Source: Acanthaster planci
Lineage: Eukaryota > Echinodermata > Asteroidea > Valvatida > Acanthasteridae
DNA: 64,000 nt
Direction: 5' to 3'
Assembly (NCBI RefSeq): GCF_001949145.1
Contig: NW_019091373.1
Location: forward strand, 718,155-782,154
Part shown: in pieces, positions 27,001 to 42,000 of the stretch
Numbering within the stretch: position 1 is the first letter of the stretch
How the letters are laid out: each line of letters opens with the position of its first letter
The notes under the pieces: generated by a model
Seen by the model: only the letters and a program-made list of their open reading frames with translations
The model's database searches: none
Told to the model about the DNA's origin: nothing
Translations under genes and position numbers: made by a program

Positions 27001-30000
27001 TGACAAAGTTTTCAGTTTTGTGTGCTCAATTTGGAAAGAATACGTTGAAGAAGGAAAAGAAAAGAAAAGAAGAAGAAAAAAAAAAACGGAAGAAATCGAG
27101 GGGAAAAATTGTTTTAGCCCGGCTCTTGTTTGCCAGATTCTGCATGCTGATTTCCAGTTTAGGAGCCTTGGTGATTGAATCGGAGGAATGCGCTGGCAGG
27201 CATTAATGGAATCCATAAACTAATTAAGTGTAGCCATCTGGGGCAGGACCGTGTCTAATTGTGAGGCAGAGACACTTGCATGCTCCTTGCCTGTCACCAC
27301 GCGCTGGCGTGTCAGGGCCGGGGCCCAGCCAGGCCCGCTTGTAGTCTTCCAAATCTTCCCCAGAAAAAAAAAAAATGGACGTTGGATTGGGCAGGAAGGA
27401 GACACAGGGAGAGAGAGAGAGAGAGACAGAGTCAACAAATTTGCTCAATTCTGTGTCTTCATTTGATTAGGGTTTGAAGCCCTGCAACAATGGGGCAGAT
27501 CAGTCGTGGAGGGTTCGTCATCGTAGAAGAGGGGAGGAGGGGATTTCGTATACATGACAGTGTACAAACACATGTACACTGAGCTGCTTATCACCAAAGC
27601 AAAGCTGACGCGTGATCAATCAAGCATAATGCGCTTTGCTGCACACCCCCCCCCCCGCAACCATGAGGCAAAGGTGGACTTTCCAATCTTCAAAGAGGGG
27701 CTTTAATTGGTGCTATACGGGTTCACCATCAGAAAACAGCCGCTTTGCAAAGAACAGTTTCAAATTGAAGTTTGGCATTAACTGATCAAAAACACGTCTT
27801 GAATACAAGAAACTCATTGTGGACAAAAAAGGTGGGCTCGTCGTCATTAAAGAGATGGGCTACTTACAACAATGCAAAGAGAGACAAACCTGTGTGGGGG
27901 TGGTGACATCAGCAGAGGAAATGGACTTTTTTTTATAATCAACAAGTATGGTCAGTAGGCATTCCACACGGAGTGAACTGCAGATTCTACTGTCTGTTAT
28001 CAACAACCAACAAGAAGTAGGAAGGGGACTGAGTCAACAAGGAAGGGCAGTAAAACAGACGTTGCAAGATAATATGTGTATCAGGTCGGGACTAGATAAA
28101 GAAGGAGCCAGCATGGGACAAGAGTGATTCAGTATCTGGCATCATCTAATTACGACGGTCTGTGCCAGGTTTGGTGGAATGTTTCCATCTCCCGCTGAAG
28201 TTGTTTGTCATCTTTTCTGCATTTAACATGCAATAATAATTACATGTACATGCAGGTTTTGTTATTGCTACGTTGAAAGTTTTTATTGTATGAATTTATT
28301 AGTAAAGTTTGTCCGGATGTTAATTACATTATGCACGGTAACTGCTGTTTTGTTTTACTGTTTTATTGGTTTTACGGTAAAACATAAAAACTGTCTGTCT
28401 GTTTCTAACTCATATGACTCATCAATTCCAACTCTTGAATGTGAATCAGAATTTATTTAATTGGTAACGTTTAATGCATTATGCAGTAGTGCAAGTGAAC
28501 TCTGGCAAGAAGGAAAAGATCACACAAATGCACAGTGACAATATATGTTCTAAATTGTAAAAAAAAGAGAGAGAGAGAGAAAAAGGGCAAATTCGGGCTA
28601 CTAGCTAGTCAGACTTACATCCCTAATTACTGTGAGCCAATGTATGAGCCGTTTCATGGATTTTGTTGGGCAGAACTCCATGGCCGTCCAGAAAATATAA
28701 TTTCCTCCCTACTGTTCCTGCAACGCTCGCTTCTGCTGCTCGGAGTGATAGTAATTACTTGTGGCGCAAACATGATTCTTATGCTTAAATTGACGGTTAT
28801 TGCCTTGATTTGACAAGCCTCACTGTGCAATGCGAAAACACTTTCTGAAAAAAAAAAGGGTGGAATTTCAGAGTGTTACACCTAGAATTAAAGAAAAAGA
28901 ACACAGCGGGCATAACAGCCTCTCTTTTCAAAATGGCAGCCACATTCCTAGAAGGGTGAGTTTACAATGATCCCATGTCTAAACAAATCCTTTTTCTTAA
29001 CGTACACATCTGTGAGAAATGTAACATTTATATGAAAGGGCCCACAGTGGGTCTATGGCACAGTTGGCTTAATAACCCCCCCTTTCAAAACAGCTGCCAC
29101 TTTAAAAGGGAGAGTTTACAATGGTTCTACATCGAAAATATTTCTTTCTCACCACTGAGAAACATCGGTGCAAAGATTCATGCTTTCATGAAGAAAGCGC
29201 ACAATGGATGTCACACACCCATTGTAGTCAATCAGGTTTTTGTCTGTCATCCGCATATTTTCAACAAGCACTTTGCACTCAATGCTGTCAGCCAGTTTGT
29301 GAGAGACAAAGCCCAAGCCTGCTTGGATGGGACTGGACTCTCTCCATCCTTGTGCTCATGAACACATACATCACGGTCCCCTGACCACTCAGCTCAACAA
29401 GGTTCCCCCCTTTGAACATGACACATCACAGAGGGTAAACAATAATCAGTAATGACCATCAATCTCAAAATTCTTTCCTTTTTAAACAGTACCTAAAATA
29501 ATCCTATCGCTGCATTCACACTCACAAATGCGAACTTTTAAGAAGCTTTTCCAAGATAAAAAGCTCCATTGATGGGGCAAATAAAAAGAAACTGAGGAGG
29601 GAAAAAAAGCTGCAGTATTGTTGACAAAAATCAGAAATCTGATGATGCATTAAGGAATTTTTTTTTTTTTTAGAGCACTCTTCGTAATAAAAGTGTTTCG
29701 GGCCATTAAGTTTTATAGCGATGAGGACTGGCGTTCCAATCTGTCTGAGTAATCATTAACATGTGTACATTTGCAATGATAGCCATTTTGTTGTGCTTCG
29801 GGGAGACTCAACATTGACTGGTTTCGATTCAGTCTGTCGTAATTATGACCTGATGATATGGCAGTCTGATGCTGATGCATGACATAGTCAACAGTCGGGA
29901 AGGGGGGGGGGAAGGGTGCCAGTCTGCCAGATATTGGCATGGACGTGATTGTCACGAGAATGATGGAGGTTTTGTGGGAACAAAATAGCAGGTGTTAAAG

Positions 30001-33000
30001 GGGTAAAGCACGTTGCTGGGGAAGTCAACAGAAAATAAGGATATTTCAAGCTGCGAAAGGCTTTGAACAGTGGTTTTTTTTTTCAATTTCTACTGTTAAA
30101 TATGACAAATAACGTGGGGGGGGAGGGAAAACTGGCAAACACGATGAAGATGCCATGCTGACAAGGACTGCAAAAAGAACAGGAAGCTACATGCATGACT
30201 GCAATGGTACCACTCTCGTGAGCAGGTGGTGTGGGTGCGTAACACACCTCTTCAACACAACACGGTGTTTGTTTCATGCCCAAATGCATGCACTCCCTAA
30301 GTGTAGGCATCAGCTAGTGACTTGTGGTGTTGCCACAGTGGTTGCCTCTTCATGGATTAGTCTACACAAGATCAGCAGAGCTTGCGTCATGCGAGGACTG
30401 CTGCATTCACGGCAAGATTAGACCGTGCCGGAAAAACGAGAAGGGAGAGGGGGTGGGTTAAACACTCGCACACAATCCCTGGAACAAGCGCACCAAATCT
30501 GGCATCAGCCCTGTCAATAAAACGGAAAACTGTCCAATCACTTTCCTTTCCGAGCCCACTCACCTCCGTTCAGTTGTCTGGCTAGCAGCGGGTCAAACAC
30601 ATGGGCTGAGAACGTCTCAAACGTGGACAGCTCCTTGTGGTTCTTAATGATCGTCTCCAGGTACTTGGCTCTCTCTTCATAGCTGGTTGGTTCACCAGGG
30701 TCAAGGAACAAGACCAGTAACGGAGAGTTGTGTGTTACAAACAAAAATGAATTTTGGAAAAGTCGAAAAAAGTAATAATTAAAAAAAAATTTAATTAAAA
30801 TAAGATTGCCACCATAAGACATCACTGGGCCTTAAGAGGCTTAAAATCTCTCTTGAGTTCAGATAAAAGAACCTGTAATCCCTTTTTGGTGGTATGTTAA
30901 CTACAGGATGAAAACTTAATGTGCATTTGCATAAAAACATCTCTAGTGTAAAACCACTTCATCACATCAACCTCATCAATGTTGTCAACACCCCTTTCTG
31001 TAAAGATTTAACACATTATCGCATTCATCTGCACCTCTACATGCAGGATCCCCCAAACCAAACCAAACCAAACCAAACCAAACCAAACCAAACACAAAAA
31101 CTAAATACATCTGTATGATTGATCTGGGAATGTTGCACCTGATTTATGATTTCAAAATATTCAAAGTCTGAAAAGGGAGGGAAACTAGAGCTCTTCCGTC
31201 TGTTTGTAACAGACGACAGGACTTTTCCGTATCCTTCTGCATACAAGTGAAAGTTTCAAGTAATTTTTGGCTCAGAAATATTGAAATATCCGCATGACAT
31301 CTATTGATGATGTCACTGCGACATCACAAACCTTGTTACATACAAACCATATCCACATTGATCAAAAGTTCCTAGCCAGGAAAAAAAAATGAAAAATACC
31401 TTGTTTTGTTAAGGAATTACTGTAGTTAAAGAAATTATCTAGCCTTGACACTAATTCCAAGATTCTGGAGACAGGCCAAATCTGAAAACCATTTCAATCA
31501 TCTAAACTAGCACTGTTTCAAGTGATTGACTCGAAATGTATACATTTATCACAGAATCATCACAGTTTGGTGCATTCTGTACACAGCCCTGCCTTCTGCA
31601 GCTTTTTTACACCAGATAAAGATATTAAACTATCACTCGGGAATCAAATTTCCAGGATGATGACCAACAGCATCATGTTACGGACCATGCCCTGCGCCAG
31701 TGTTTTAAAGAGGGTCTTATCATAACACAATGCTGGAGTAATGCCCAACTCTAATTTGATACTGTGTCCTTGTGCGCATTATACGAGGGCGATGTGCATA
31801 ATCAGCCAGGGAACTGGGCCGTGAAAGCGCTCCATGAATGGCCAATGATCTCAGGTAGTCAGCCTTTTCTTGTTTGCAACTTAATTGAGGTTTGTTTTGC
31901 CTCTGTTTTTTTCCCCCACCCTTTATGTGTCCGCACGATAATATGCCATCACAACTCGCCACTTGCATAATTTTGTTGCCTAATGTTGGGTAGATTAGGC
32001 TAGCCCCCCCCCAGTAACTGCAAACGAGAAGTACATACTTGGATTTTACTGGCTATTAAGCTTGCCTTCTGAATGCAAAGGTGGATGCGCATTATAGGTA
32101 ATGCAAAGCAAATTAGCCAGACAGTTCACACTCCATTATGAGAAGTAACTCATATCAAGAATCCCTTAGTTCTGATGCTCAAGAAGTCAAAGCCAAATAC
32201 CAGTCAGCTGTTACTATAATTTTTGTTTTTTATACATTCTACCCCAATGATAGAATTCATTCATTAAAATGGTTGTTTTCAACATCCAAAATTCAAAATC
32301 AAAACATAATTTGACTTCAGTCACTTCTGAGATTTTCATGTCAGGGTAAATTAATAGAGTGCACAAGTTTGACGTAAAAAATGACTCTTCATTTAATGTT
32401 GAATTTTGCGCGCAGAATGAAAATCTCAGGAATGTTGTGCATTTCCAACACTTTACTGGAAACACCTGTGACAAAGGTGACTCTAAGAAAGAGTGGGAAT
32501 GAACACAAAGTCATTAATACTACCACAAACGACGTCATTCCCATATCCAGTCAATTTAACACGCAATACTTTTAACGGTCTCTGTCTCAGATTTTTGTGT
32601 ATCTGCCACAGACAGCCCTCCAAGTTGAAGTGGTGACAATGATCAGCCCGCAGATTTCTTTTTTGGCAGCAGCGTGATTATCACGCAATCCACTCCTGGA
32701 ATTTAATTAAATTCGGTTTGGAGTGGAGTCAAAAGGCCGGCGATGCCTGGGCGAAATTCACCAGGAAGGAATGGGGGCCAAGCTGACAATCAAGTGTAAA
32801 AGTATGGTAGGCAATCTTGATCTTTAGATTTTGCTCTTCATGTATTTCAACCATTTTTTTTTGGCCATTTAAGGTTTTTCCCCTCCTGTTGGAGGTTGAA
32901 GAGATCTTTCTGTGCAGAAGACAAATGAGTGACGCAAGACGTCAGCTGGATCTCCTGGCTGTTACTTAGTGATCTGCGGCGCCATCAACAGAACGACCTC

Positions 33001-36000
33001 GGTGTTAAGTACCTGATCCACAGACACACAACATCTGAGCATCCATTCCGCACTGGGAAAAGGATTCAACGGTGGTGGTGGTGGTGGTAGGAGGGATGGC
33101 GACATCTTAATCATTGTCCGATGCAATAAGCCCACGTTATTATAAGATCGAGTTACCGCTACCCCAGCTGCCTGTTAATACCAGGTGAAGACAGGGACGC
33201 CAATCACAAGACGCCAGGCAGACCATTAGCGATGCGGGAGAGAAAGACGTCGTTACCGTCATGTCGGACTTAAAAACCCACATCTGACAGAGTAGCCAGA
33301 GAGGGGAAACAGACAGAAAAATAATTGCATCTTCAAATGAACATGTACAATCAGACCAACAATTGTGGTAAATGCACTCCCCATCAGGCCAACTTTATCG
33401 CCAAATGCTGGACTGCCTTTGAAGGACAACGGTGGAGCGAATGTGCACTGTTCAGTAGCACACACTGGAACACTGTACTTCAGATTCTGGTATCAAGAAT
33501 AATGTACATGATGAAACACCTGTGCACAGGAATCCTTTGGTTTTCCTCCATCTGTCAGGATGGAACATTAAATACAAAGAAGCTCTCAAGCATCAACAGC
33601 TTTTTGTCTGCCATACTTCACAGTCTTTTACCTCAAATACTTTTCAGGCATAAACTATCAAAATTACTATATTTAGGATGCAGAACAAAGCCTAATTGTT
33701 AGAAAAACTCTCAAATTTGCTTTTACTTAGTTTGCCTGGGCCCTTTTCCAATACTCGACTTGGGCTCCGTCTCAGGCTTTGTTCCCAAAACCAATCCCCG
33801 ATAGTGGGCCTGAAGCGTTTAGATCAAATTGGATTACTGTAATTTCTGGCTCTCTAGCATCTTATTTGATGTTTTGTGGCACTATTAGACTAATTACTGC
33901 GCTTACACCTCCAAAGTCAGCAAGTTAAAAAACAGTTGAAGCCTGAGACGGAGCCGAAGTTGAGTATTGGAAAACGGCCCAGTAGACATCCATTTAGGTT
34001 TGGACTTACAGTAAGTTATAAGATAGGGCAATGTCTGACGTCCAATTATCATTTCAACCTCGCCATTTTTCTTGTTCTTAATTTTCAGATTTATATAAAT
34101 GAGTAAATATATTCAAAGGATTTGCAGCTTTCAATTTGGAAGCGCAACTTTGACAATCAGATTTTTTAAGAAATCAGAAAGTTACATCATACTTATATTT
34201 TCATTTCAAAAATAGAAATCATTTCAACAATTTTTAATCATCTTTAAACCTTTGATTTTTTTTAAACCTCTGGGTTTGTTTTAATTTCAAAACTGCTCTG
34301 CAATTCCATCACTCTGCACAAGATGTCTATGAAATTATCATTTAATACACCACAACATGCAACTGAAGCTGGTCGGGCTTTTTCACTTTCTGACAATTCA
34401 AGGCTGGCAAAAACAAGAGCCAAGGTGCGAAGGATTACACACTCCTAGTCACGAAGCAGGCAAACATGCCACAACTTAATGAGTCCGGCGGGTGCTCATA
34501 ACACCGACAATCATCTCTCCTTCATTTCCTTCAGTTTCTGGGGGGGAAAACCTCGATCAGGCTCATTAGTGGAGCCAAGCATACGCACACACACATAAAA
34601 ATCCCAAACAAAAACACAACTGGCAACACCAGAGCATTGGAGCGGCAGGCCAGCTGGAGGCTAGCGTAAGCGTGTGAAATAAGCCATAAACCCACGACCA
34701 TGGGCAGCAGTCCGGCACAATAAGTGCAGACGGAGGAAACAAAGGGGGGGCCACTCAGACAAATCTGTAGTTATTCAAGCTAAGGATGCCTGTGTGTGAG
34801 TGAGCGTGCGCTTATCTATATGCCAGAGCGAGATCAGCCTGTCATCTCTGTGGACCAATCACTGCACCTGCTACCATTAAGCCTGTATTATGATGTGTGG
34901 CCAGTCATATATGCAGCTCTGTCCAGTTGTAAGTTTTGTTCAGTCTTTTTTTTTTTAAGTCACAACAACACATGCCTCAACATGCACAGCCCAGCCATTG
35001 TATGGAGCTTGGGCCGAGCCACGCGACCCAAGCTATGGGCGCATGGTACCTTATCAATGGAGCACAAAGGCGTATGGCTTAATCCCCAAATGGGTGACAC
35101 AATCAGCAGGGGGGGGGGAGATTGGGGGTCAGACATAATGGAGCGAGCCCATTCATTCCCCCTCCCCTGGCTTGTGCCACATGGCCTGAGCTCAGTCACA
35201 GCTTTCTGATTCTCGTGAGAATACCAACTGTTGAGTCCCTGGGCTGTTTTACCACCAGGGGAATAGGGTTGTGGGGGGGGGAGACCATTTGGGGTTTATG
35301 ATTCCAAGGCAAGAAACAGCCACAGCCCACTTCAAATCTCGAGGCCTATTTAGTTAGCCGGCTGGAGGGGGTTGAGACTGTTAACAGACACAAAGGACTG
35401 TGGAAGGACTCTGTACTGTGTTTACTCCTCACTGAACCGGCCACGCAGTCAACCCCGTAACAAGACAGACACCAGCTCCTCCACAAATCCCATGCATCCT
35501 CCCGCTTCAAATGAACCTCTTCGCCGTTCATTAATTCGGCATCGATTCAAGGAAGACGGAAGAGAAACAAGACTGGGAGAGCGCACATCAGCGACAACAA
35601 AAGAAGGCACAAAAACACCCCCCCCAGAAAGGCCTTTGATGCTGCCAATAAATTAACCGGCCAAAGTTTAGGCCCGACTGCCATGAGGACAAAGAAGTGA
35701 AAGATGCGTGAGCTAATTCGATTGGCTTTGTTAGCTCCAATAAATTAAATACCTTTCTCCTCCTATACTGAGTGGATCGGACACAATGACTATCAGTGCA
35801 GGATTTCTGTGTGTGCGTGTGACTGAGGTAGTCATGACATTGTTAACTCTGCCTGCATTCATTGATCTCGAGTGCAACTGTATCAAAAGTTAAAGGCAAA
35901 ACCCATCGGGCTATCACAGTGCAAATTTGAAATAGGGTGACTACGTGCCACTGATAATCAAATGATTAATTTGTTGCCTACTATTTTAGTCGACATAAAC

Positions 36001-39000
36001 ACTAAGAACAATGGAAAGGGCCCAGCGCCTTCATCAGTGACAATAAACGCAAGATTTGAGCATGAAGTCCAGAGAGAAAAGCCCAACAATGCAAACATTG
36101 CTATTTTTTGGAAAAACCTCACGGACCCCCCTAAAATAAAATAATAATGAACAACCATATGATGACCATCAATACAGCAATATGTCAACTCTACAAACCC
36201 CAGTGCTTCAAATCGGTCTGAAGCATAGTAACAAATAACAACACACTCAGACCATTTAAGCATGCGCGACCCTAAAAAGAACAATATGGAAATAACCAGC
36301 CAGTGAACAAACTGGCAAGGTTTTTTAGGTTCTTTGTAAATGGACCATTTCAGCTGTCCAGGATGGTTGCAATACAAAGGAAGGGGCAAAGGAGGTGAGG
36401 GGAGTGTACACTTCCCTAGGTCATGCAAGCGGTCAGCAGGGTTCAAAGCCCTGTGATGATGCACTGTGGGGCTCTTGGTAATCAAGTGCGGAAGGCAACG
36501 TTAACGAAACTGCCCTTGCTATTGTAAAAGAGGAGGTCATTAACTCCATTACAATGCATTTGGAAGGGGGCACTGGTTGTATTTTTCCATATCAGAATCT
36601 TAAGACTCCTGTTTTTTTTCCAAGTTTCACTGATGTGAGTTGTGTATGACTTTTTAAAATAGAAACTGAACTTTGGGAATGTGAGGTTTTACAAAGACAA
36701 CAAAGCTTTCTATTCATATACAAAACAGATATTATTTTCGACATTTTCCAATACATTGATAATGATACACAATGTGGTTTCAATTAATTGATTTTTGTAA
36801 AGTTTACAAATCTGTAACATACTATATGCTTATTACTGGAATTGCATAAGCATAAGGTATACCTGAGAAAATTGACGTAAAATAAAATTACACGCGTCTA
36901 TTCGAAGGTTAACACCTACTTTCTCCCTTTAAAGACAATTTCTTCCCTTCTCTGTGAATTTCGTGTATATGTCCTAATTCTTTCCAAGTTGAATTTGCAA
37001 CATATTGCATGATGTTGAGCTTGAGCAAGTGACAATTAAAGCCATCAACACCTCATAAGGATGTTGTTAGCACTGAAGGGCTCTACTCCAACTGTTGACA
37101 CACGGTGGAGTCCACAGAGAAAAAAAACCAAAATGCTGGCAGCTTTATCACGAACAAACACACAAAAACTGAAATAAAACTCTCCCAAACATGAACATAT
37201 TCAGTGGCATTCTTATCAATTGTTTAGAAGGAGTGTCCCCAACAAACAGGACTCACTTTATGTAAAAGGGGAGGGTTGTAAAAAAAAAAAAGCAGGTACC
37301 CGTAGTTAAGCATGATTAAGTTGAAAGTTGGGAGATAACATTGACTCACTGATGACATTAACAGCGTGCTATCATCATATCAGCACAGCGCACACCAATC
37401 GGGCTGGAACCGGTGAGGAAATGAGAACTGGTTAATTATTGATTGATTTTAATTGTGCGGCCTTTAATCATATCTGTACTTTCGGACTGGTGATACCGTG
37501 TAATGGGCCCTGGGTAAATATGCCGACTAAAAGATTATCAAACATCTATTGTAGCTCTGCACTTTTTTCTGTCCCCCCCCTTTTCCTTGTCTCAAACTGA
37601 ACGTGATACTGAGTCAATTTTTTTTTTATAGACGAACTCTGGCACATCAAAACCACCAGCAGAAACAACATATCTTTTGAAATATTCACACTTTTAATTT
37701 TTCAAACAAAACTGGGGGAAATAGCCATAAAGCGATGTCTTGTCTAGATGCTCCGTTGGATGACCAAAAAAAAAAAAAAAACCCACGAAAAATCATCTTG
37801 ACACCTTTACAGCCATGCTTAAGTGAGGCGACTAGAAGTGAGCTCCACTTCAAAACATGTCCAAATGTAGATTTGTTTTTTCAACACTCTCCTCTAATAT
37901 CCTGTTTGAGTAAATGGACATCCGCAAGGAATTTCAGAGTGGAAATAGAAGAAATGTTTTATAAAGCTATGCTTGACGTTTGGTGATGTTGGACTCTTGG
38001 TGCTTTTGGACAAATAGTAAACAACAGTATTAGTTTTTCATGAAATGCATTACACAAATTAAGTCTCCATGGGCTTTGTGCAGTGAAGCGGCATGATTTG
38101 ATTTTTGAACTGATCCGAGGCTAGGCAGACTTTGATATAATTAGGATTGTTTGTTCCTTTCCTCTGCAGGGTAAACGGGAATGTCTTGTTGACTGTACAA
38201 GTCAGTATTGACTGCGAATGGGGGGTTATCAATGCTTGGAACTGGACTAGAGTTCTCCCATTAATTCTGAATTCATAAACTGGGTTCAACACATCCACGT
38301 ATTGGCTAATACACGTCTACGTGAAACCAGACCCCTTGAAAGAGGTGTGACCGTGAGATTTCATGGCGTAAGACTGCTGACACACTTTACATAGCACCGG
38401 TGAAACAGGCTCATATCTGCATGCTTTCTGGGACAGGTTGCTCCTTTGATGCTATTACCACTGTCGTAACGTGAAGCCATTCAGATAGAACAGTACATGA
38501 AGAATTGTAATAAATTGATTTAAATATGTGATTTACATGGAAGGAGATGGTTCGATTTGTGCATATAATCTCTATGCGTACGTAAGCAAAAGAACGCAGG
38601 ACAGCTGATTGAATATGTAGGGCAGGTGAACTGTCTAAAAAAATGTAGGCAAAAAGAGACCTGTTTTCATAGACAGAGGAAATTGTTAACGCTTTCAATT
38701 ATTTGGATGATTTAACTCAGGTTTCGAATCTCCGGCTTTTTCAGCGTTAATTTTTTTCACATTTTGGGCAGTTTCTGTTCCCAACCACACTTCCAAATAT
38801 CCACACCTTTCAAAAAACATTTCTCCTCCAGCCAGTAACTCCACGAGAGGTTTATGCAGGAAATACAATCCAGTTTACAAGCACAGAAGGGTACTTGAAA
38901 TATTTTCCTGCAGAGATTCTGCTTTGCTCCCCATCCCTGGAAGTCAAGAGGCCAGTTATCAATCAGAGTTGGGTATTTACTCCCAGTCGGGGGTTTTTAA

Positions 39001-42000
39001 GCCCAGCATCAAAGACTAAGAGGCTTCTCTGTTCTCCCGGAGAAAAAAAAAGATTGTAGGACCTAATCCCTTGGTTCACTGGAGTTGCTGGACCATCCCC
39101 ATCATTACGAGGATTAGCCTTTGTTCCATCTCCTTCTGTAATCCCATCTAATAGAAAGGAGGGACGAGCATTAACATGAACCTTACAGAGTTTAGTCTGC
39201 AGTTGGCGGCATTTGGCAAGGCCTCATTGGCAGGATTAAAACAAAGAACATTAGCCTAGTCGCTGAGACGGGGGGGGTTCAAGGCACCAGTGACTACTAA
39301 TAATGTGCACTCTGCTTGGCTGGGAAAATACACTGTGAATTTGATACCATCCTACTTCAATCCCTGTCTACCTGTTACAGCAGAGGCACAGCTTATTTTG
39401 AAGACGGGAGCTGATATCATTTATAATTCTTCATTCAGTCTCTATCAAAGTCTTGGGGGGAGCAGGTGAAGAGGATTAGTAGAGTGCCAATTCTGGACAA
39501 TCTGGACCCGTACATGCTTGCTGCAACACAAGAGACCACGGTAGAGTGGAAACTAGGCACATGCATGTACACAAAAGTCAATTGATGCACTGGTGGGAAT
39601 GCACTTTTGGGTCACGCTATTTGGCGTCAACAAAGTGTCAACAAGTTATTAATGCAAATTTATGCAAATATTTTACTTCACAATATTAATTAGGCTCCTA
39701 CATATTATATTAAGGTTTATCACATTATCTAAAAATGATATTTGAGTGTGGAAATTTCTGTGACAAAGTTGGGCCTGCTCGTGCAGCCCGACAAGCCGCC
39801 ATCTTAAGGGCAAACCCGTTATATATAATNNNNNNNNNNNNNNNNNNNNNNNNNNNNNNNNNNNNNNNNNNNNNNNNNNNNNNNNNNNNNNNNNNNNNNN
39901 NNNNNNNNNNNNNNNNNNNNNNNNNNNNNNNNNNNNNNNNNNNNNNNNNNNNNNNNNNNNNNNNNNNNNNNNNNNNNNNNNNNNNNNNNNNNNNNNNNNN
40001 NNNNNNNNNNNNNNNNNNNNNNNNNNNNNNNNNNNNNNNNNNNNNNNNNNNNNNNNAAGCCGCCATCTTGTTTCGCGTGGATGACAGAGAAAAAGAAAGA
40101 TGGTGGCCCCCATTCATCAGGAAAAATGTTCATTTTCCTGCGAGAATTTGAAAGCAAATTCGCTGTTTCCCTTACATAGTGGGGGATGTTAGGGTCTCTA
40201 AATTATGATACAACCACTTTTAAATCTTTAGAGGGTATTTTCAAATTGTTAACGCTTTGTTGATACTACTTGTGAGTGGTGACGCTTGTTGACACAAAAT
40301 AGCATGACCGCACTTTTCTGCTCATAACGCTGCCCACACATTGTTCAGCCAAGCTCATTTTCAAACCAATATTTTATTTGCGTGTGGTATTCCTTAACAA
40401 TGAAATGAATTTTTAACAATGCAAAATCAACACTTCAAAAAGTAATGCAATGGGATTTTACATAAAAACCAAAGATCGTATAGCGCCGAAGGTGCAAGTT
40501 GGATAACTCTGCAATTACCACGGGCGCCACTTGAGCAAGCGATACACCTGCGCGGCGCAGGCTCACCAGGTGCACGTGCCTGCCGCGGCGCCTGCACCTG
40601 TGCATTAATGTGTATCGCTTGCTCAAATGGCGCCCATGCGATTACAACGTGTTACGTGTATTCACGGTGAAGTTTTCCATCTTGTGCTATGCGGTTCTAA
40701 CAATCTTTGATAAAAACCAATCTGTTCATGAAAAATTATTCAGAACGACTGCTTGTATTCAGTGTTGAGGCGGTATGTACGGAAGTGATAACATAATTGT
40801 CAGGTGACAATGGAAGTAAGAAAACTGAATTATCTATTTCCTTTGTAGCTTTTTAATGTACCCCTGCCCACTAAATAGCAATCCTCTTCCCTAAGAAGAC
40901 ACACAAAAGAGAGAGCATTTTCACCGGGCTCAACGACCCCACTCATGAGAAGCATCTCAAGTGCTGAGTTGGCAAGAACCCAGGACAATGTAGGAGCTGC
41001 CAGACACCACAGTGGGTTGAATGTCTCCCCCCCTCCACAATGTCCTGGCCCTGCATAGTGCTACAGTACTCTCAGGCAGAGCAGAGAGACCCCCCATCTT
41101 GTACAGAGAATCGGCTGAGTCACAATCGCCTGGCTACACTCAATTTGTCAATGAGTTAAAAAAAAAAAAAAAAGCAAAGCTGTAATGGGGGGGGGGTCAT
41201 GTTGCTTTGTGGCATTGTCTGTCTGAATCACAAGATCTTGGTGAGCCACGTTATGGCTGAAGTGGCAGGGCAACATACAGGGCCTAATCACAGCCGACCT
41301 AGCCTGTGGGCATAACGGTTGCTTGGGCATTGTGTGTGCACCGCAGCACTGCCGGTCTCCCATTGCTCCACTCCCAGGCCTCCATTCCACTAAACAATAA
41401 CAACCGCAACCCCGCACACACGTGCACGTCCCGGGCTACACACTAACCCTCCCCCCTCTCCCTAAATTCTATGAATAATTATTCTCCCCGAGACGGCATG
41501 TTAAAAACTTTAAGGAGATCAGAACTATGCGGCATTTTTTTCCCCCTCACTCTTTGTGTTGTCTGTGGGGAAGGGAAGGTGGTAAGGATTGGAAGGACAG
41601 AGAGATCGTTGATTAGATTTGTAAAAAAAAAAACAAACAAGGCTTTAAATGAAATAATTACAATAATGGTATGACACATAAAATGAAGGTTAAAATCTAT
41701 GCCTTTGTCTGTTCAATACGAGCTCCCTTTTTTTAAAGAAATATTGGATGGATTAATTGGGTATTAATGTGGCTTTTAAGGATGGAAAATCTAAATGAAC
41801 AGTTCAACCAAAAATATAGGTTAATTCTTCCTATAATTAGTGGTTTAAAACAGGAAAGGAATGCTATGCAAATCTATCACAAATGGACATGAACAGCTGT
41901 AGCAAGGTAATGAACACACACAGCAAGGCAGTATAATTAACAACATCCATGTAATAGACACTCTGTAGGATGTAAATTCTAAGTGACTGGGCTGTTTCTT

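Larger units (their letters stand above)
24916..30563 (-). other. Intron E25-E26 (5.6 kb), no gene seen
   Basis: It holds a degenerate GATGGT-rich tract (25361-25690), GA repeats (27408-27427, 28567-28581), a diverged tandem duplication (28900-29230) and several G/C homopolymers. No conserved exon was recognised. Confidence 0.7.

Noticed and set aside
35958-36485. 175-codon minus-strand open frame inside the 14-kb intron
   Set aside because: No recognised family; chance length is plausible. It includes a GGGTTCAAAGCCC word that looks like a B box, but no matching A box was found.
39673-40157. Several frames of 110-146 codons
   Set aside because: They cross 227 undetermined bases and contain no supportable coding sequence.
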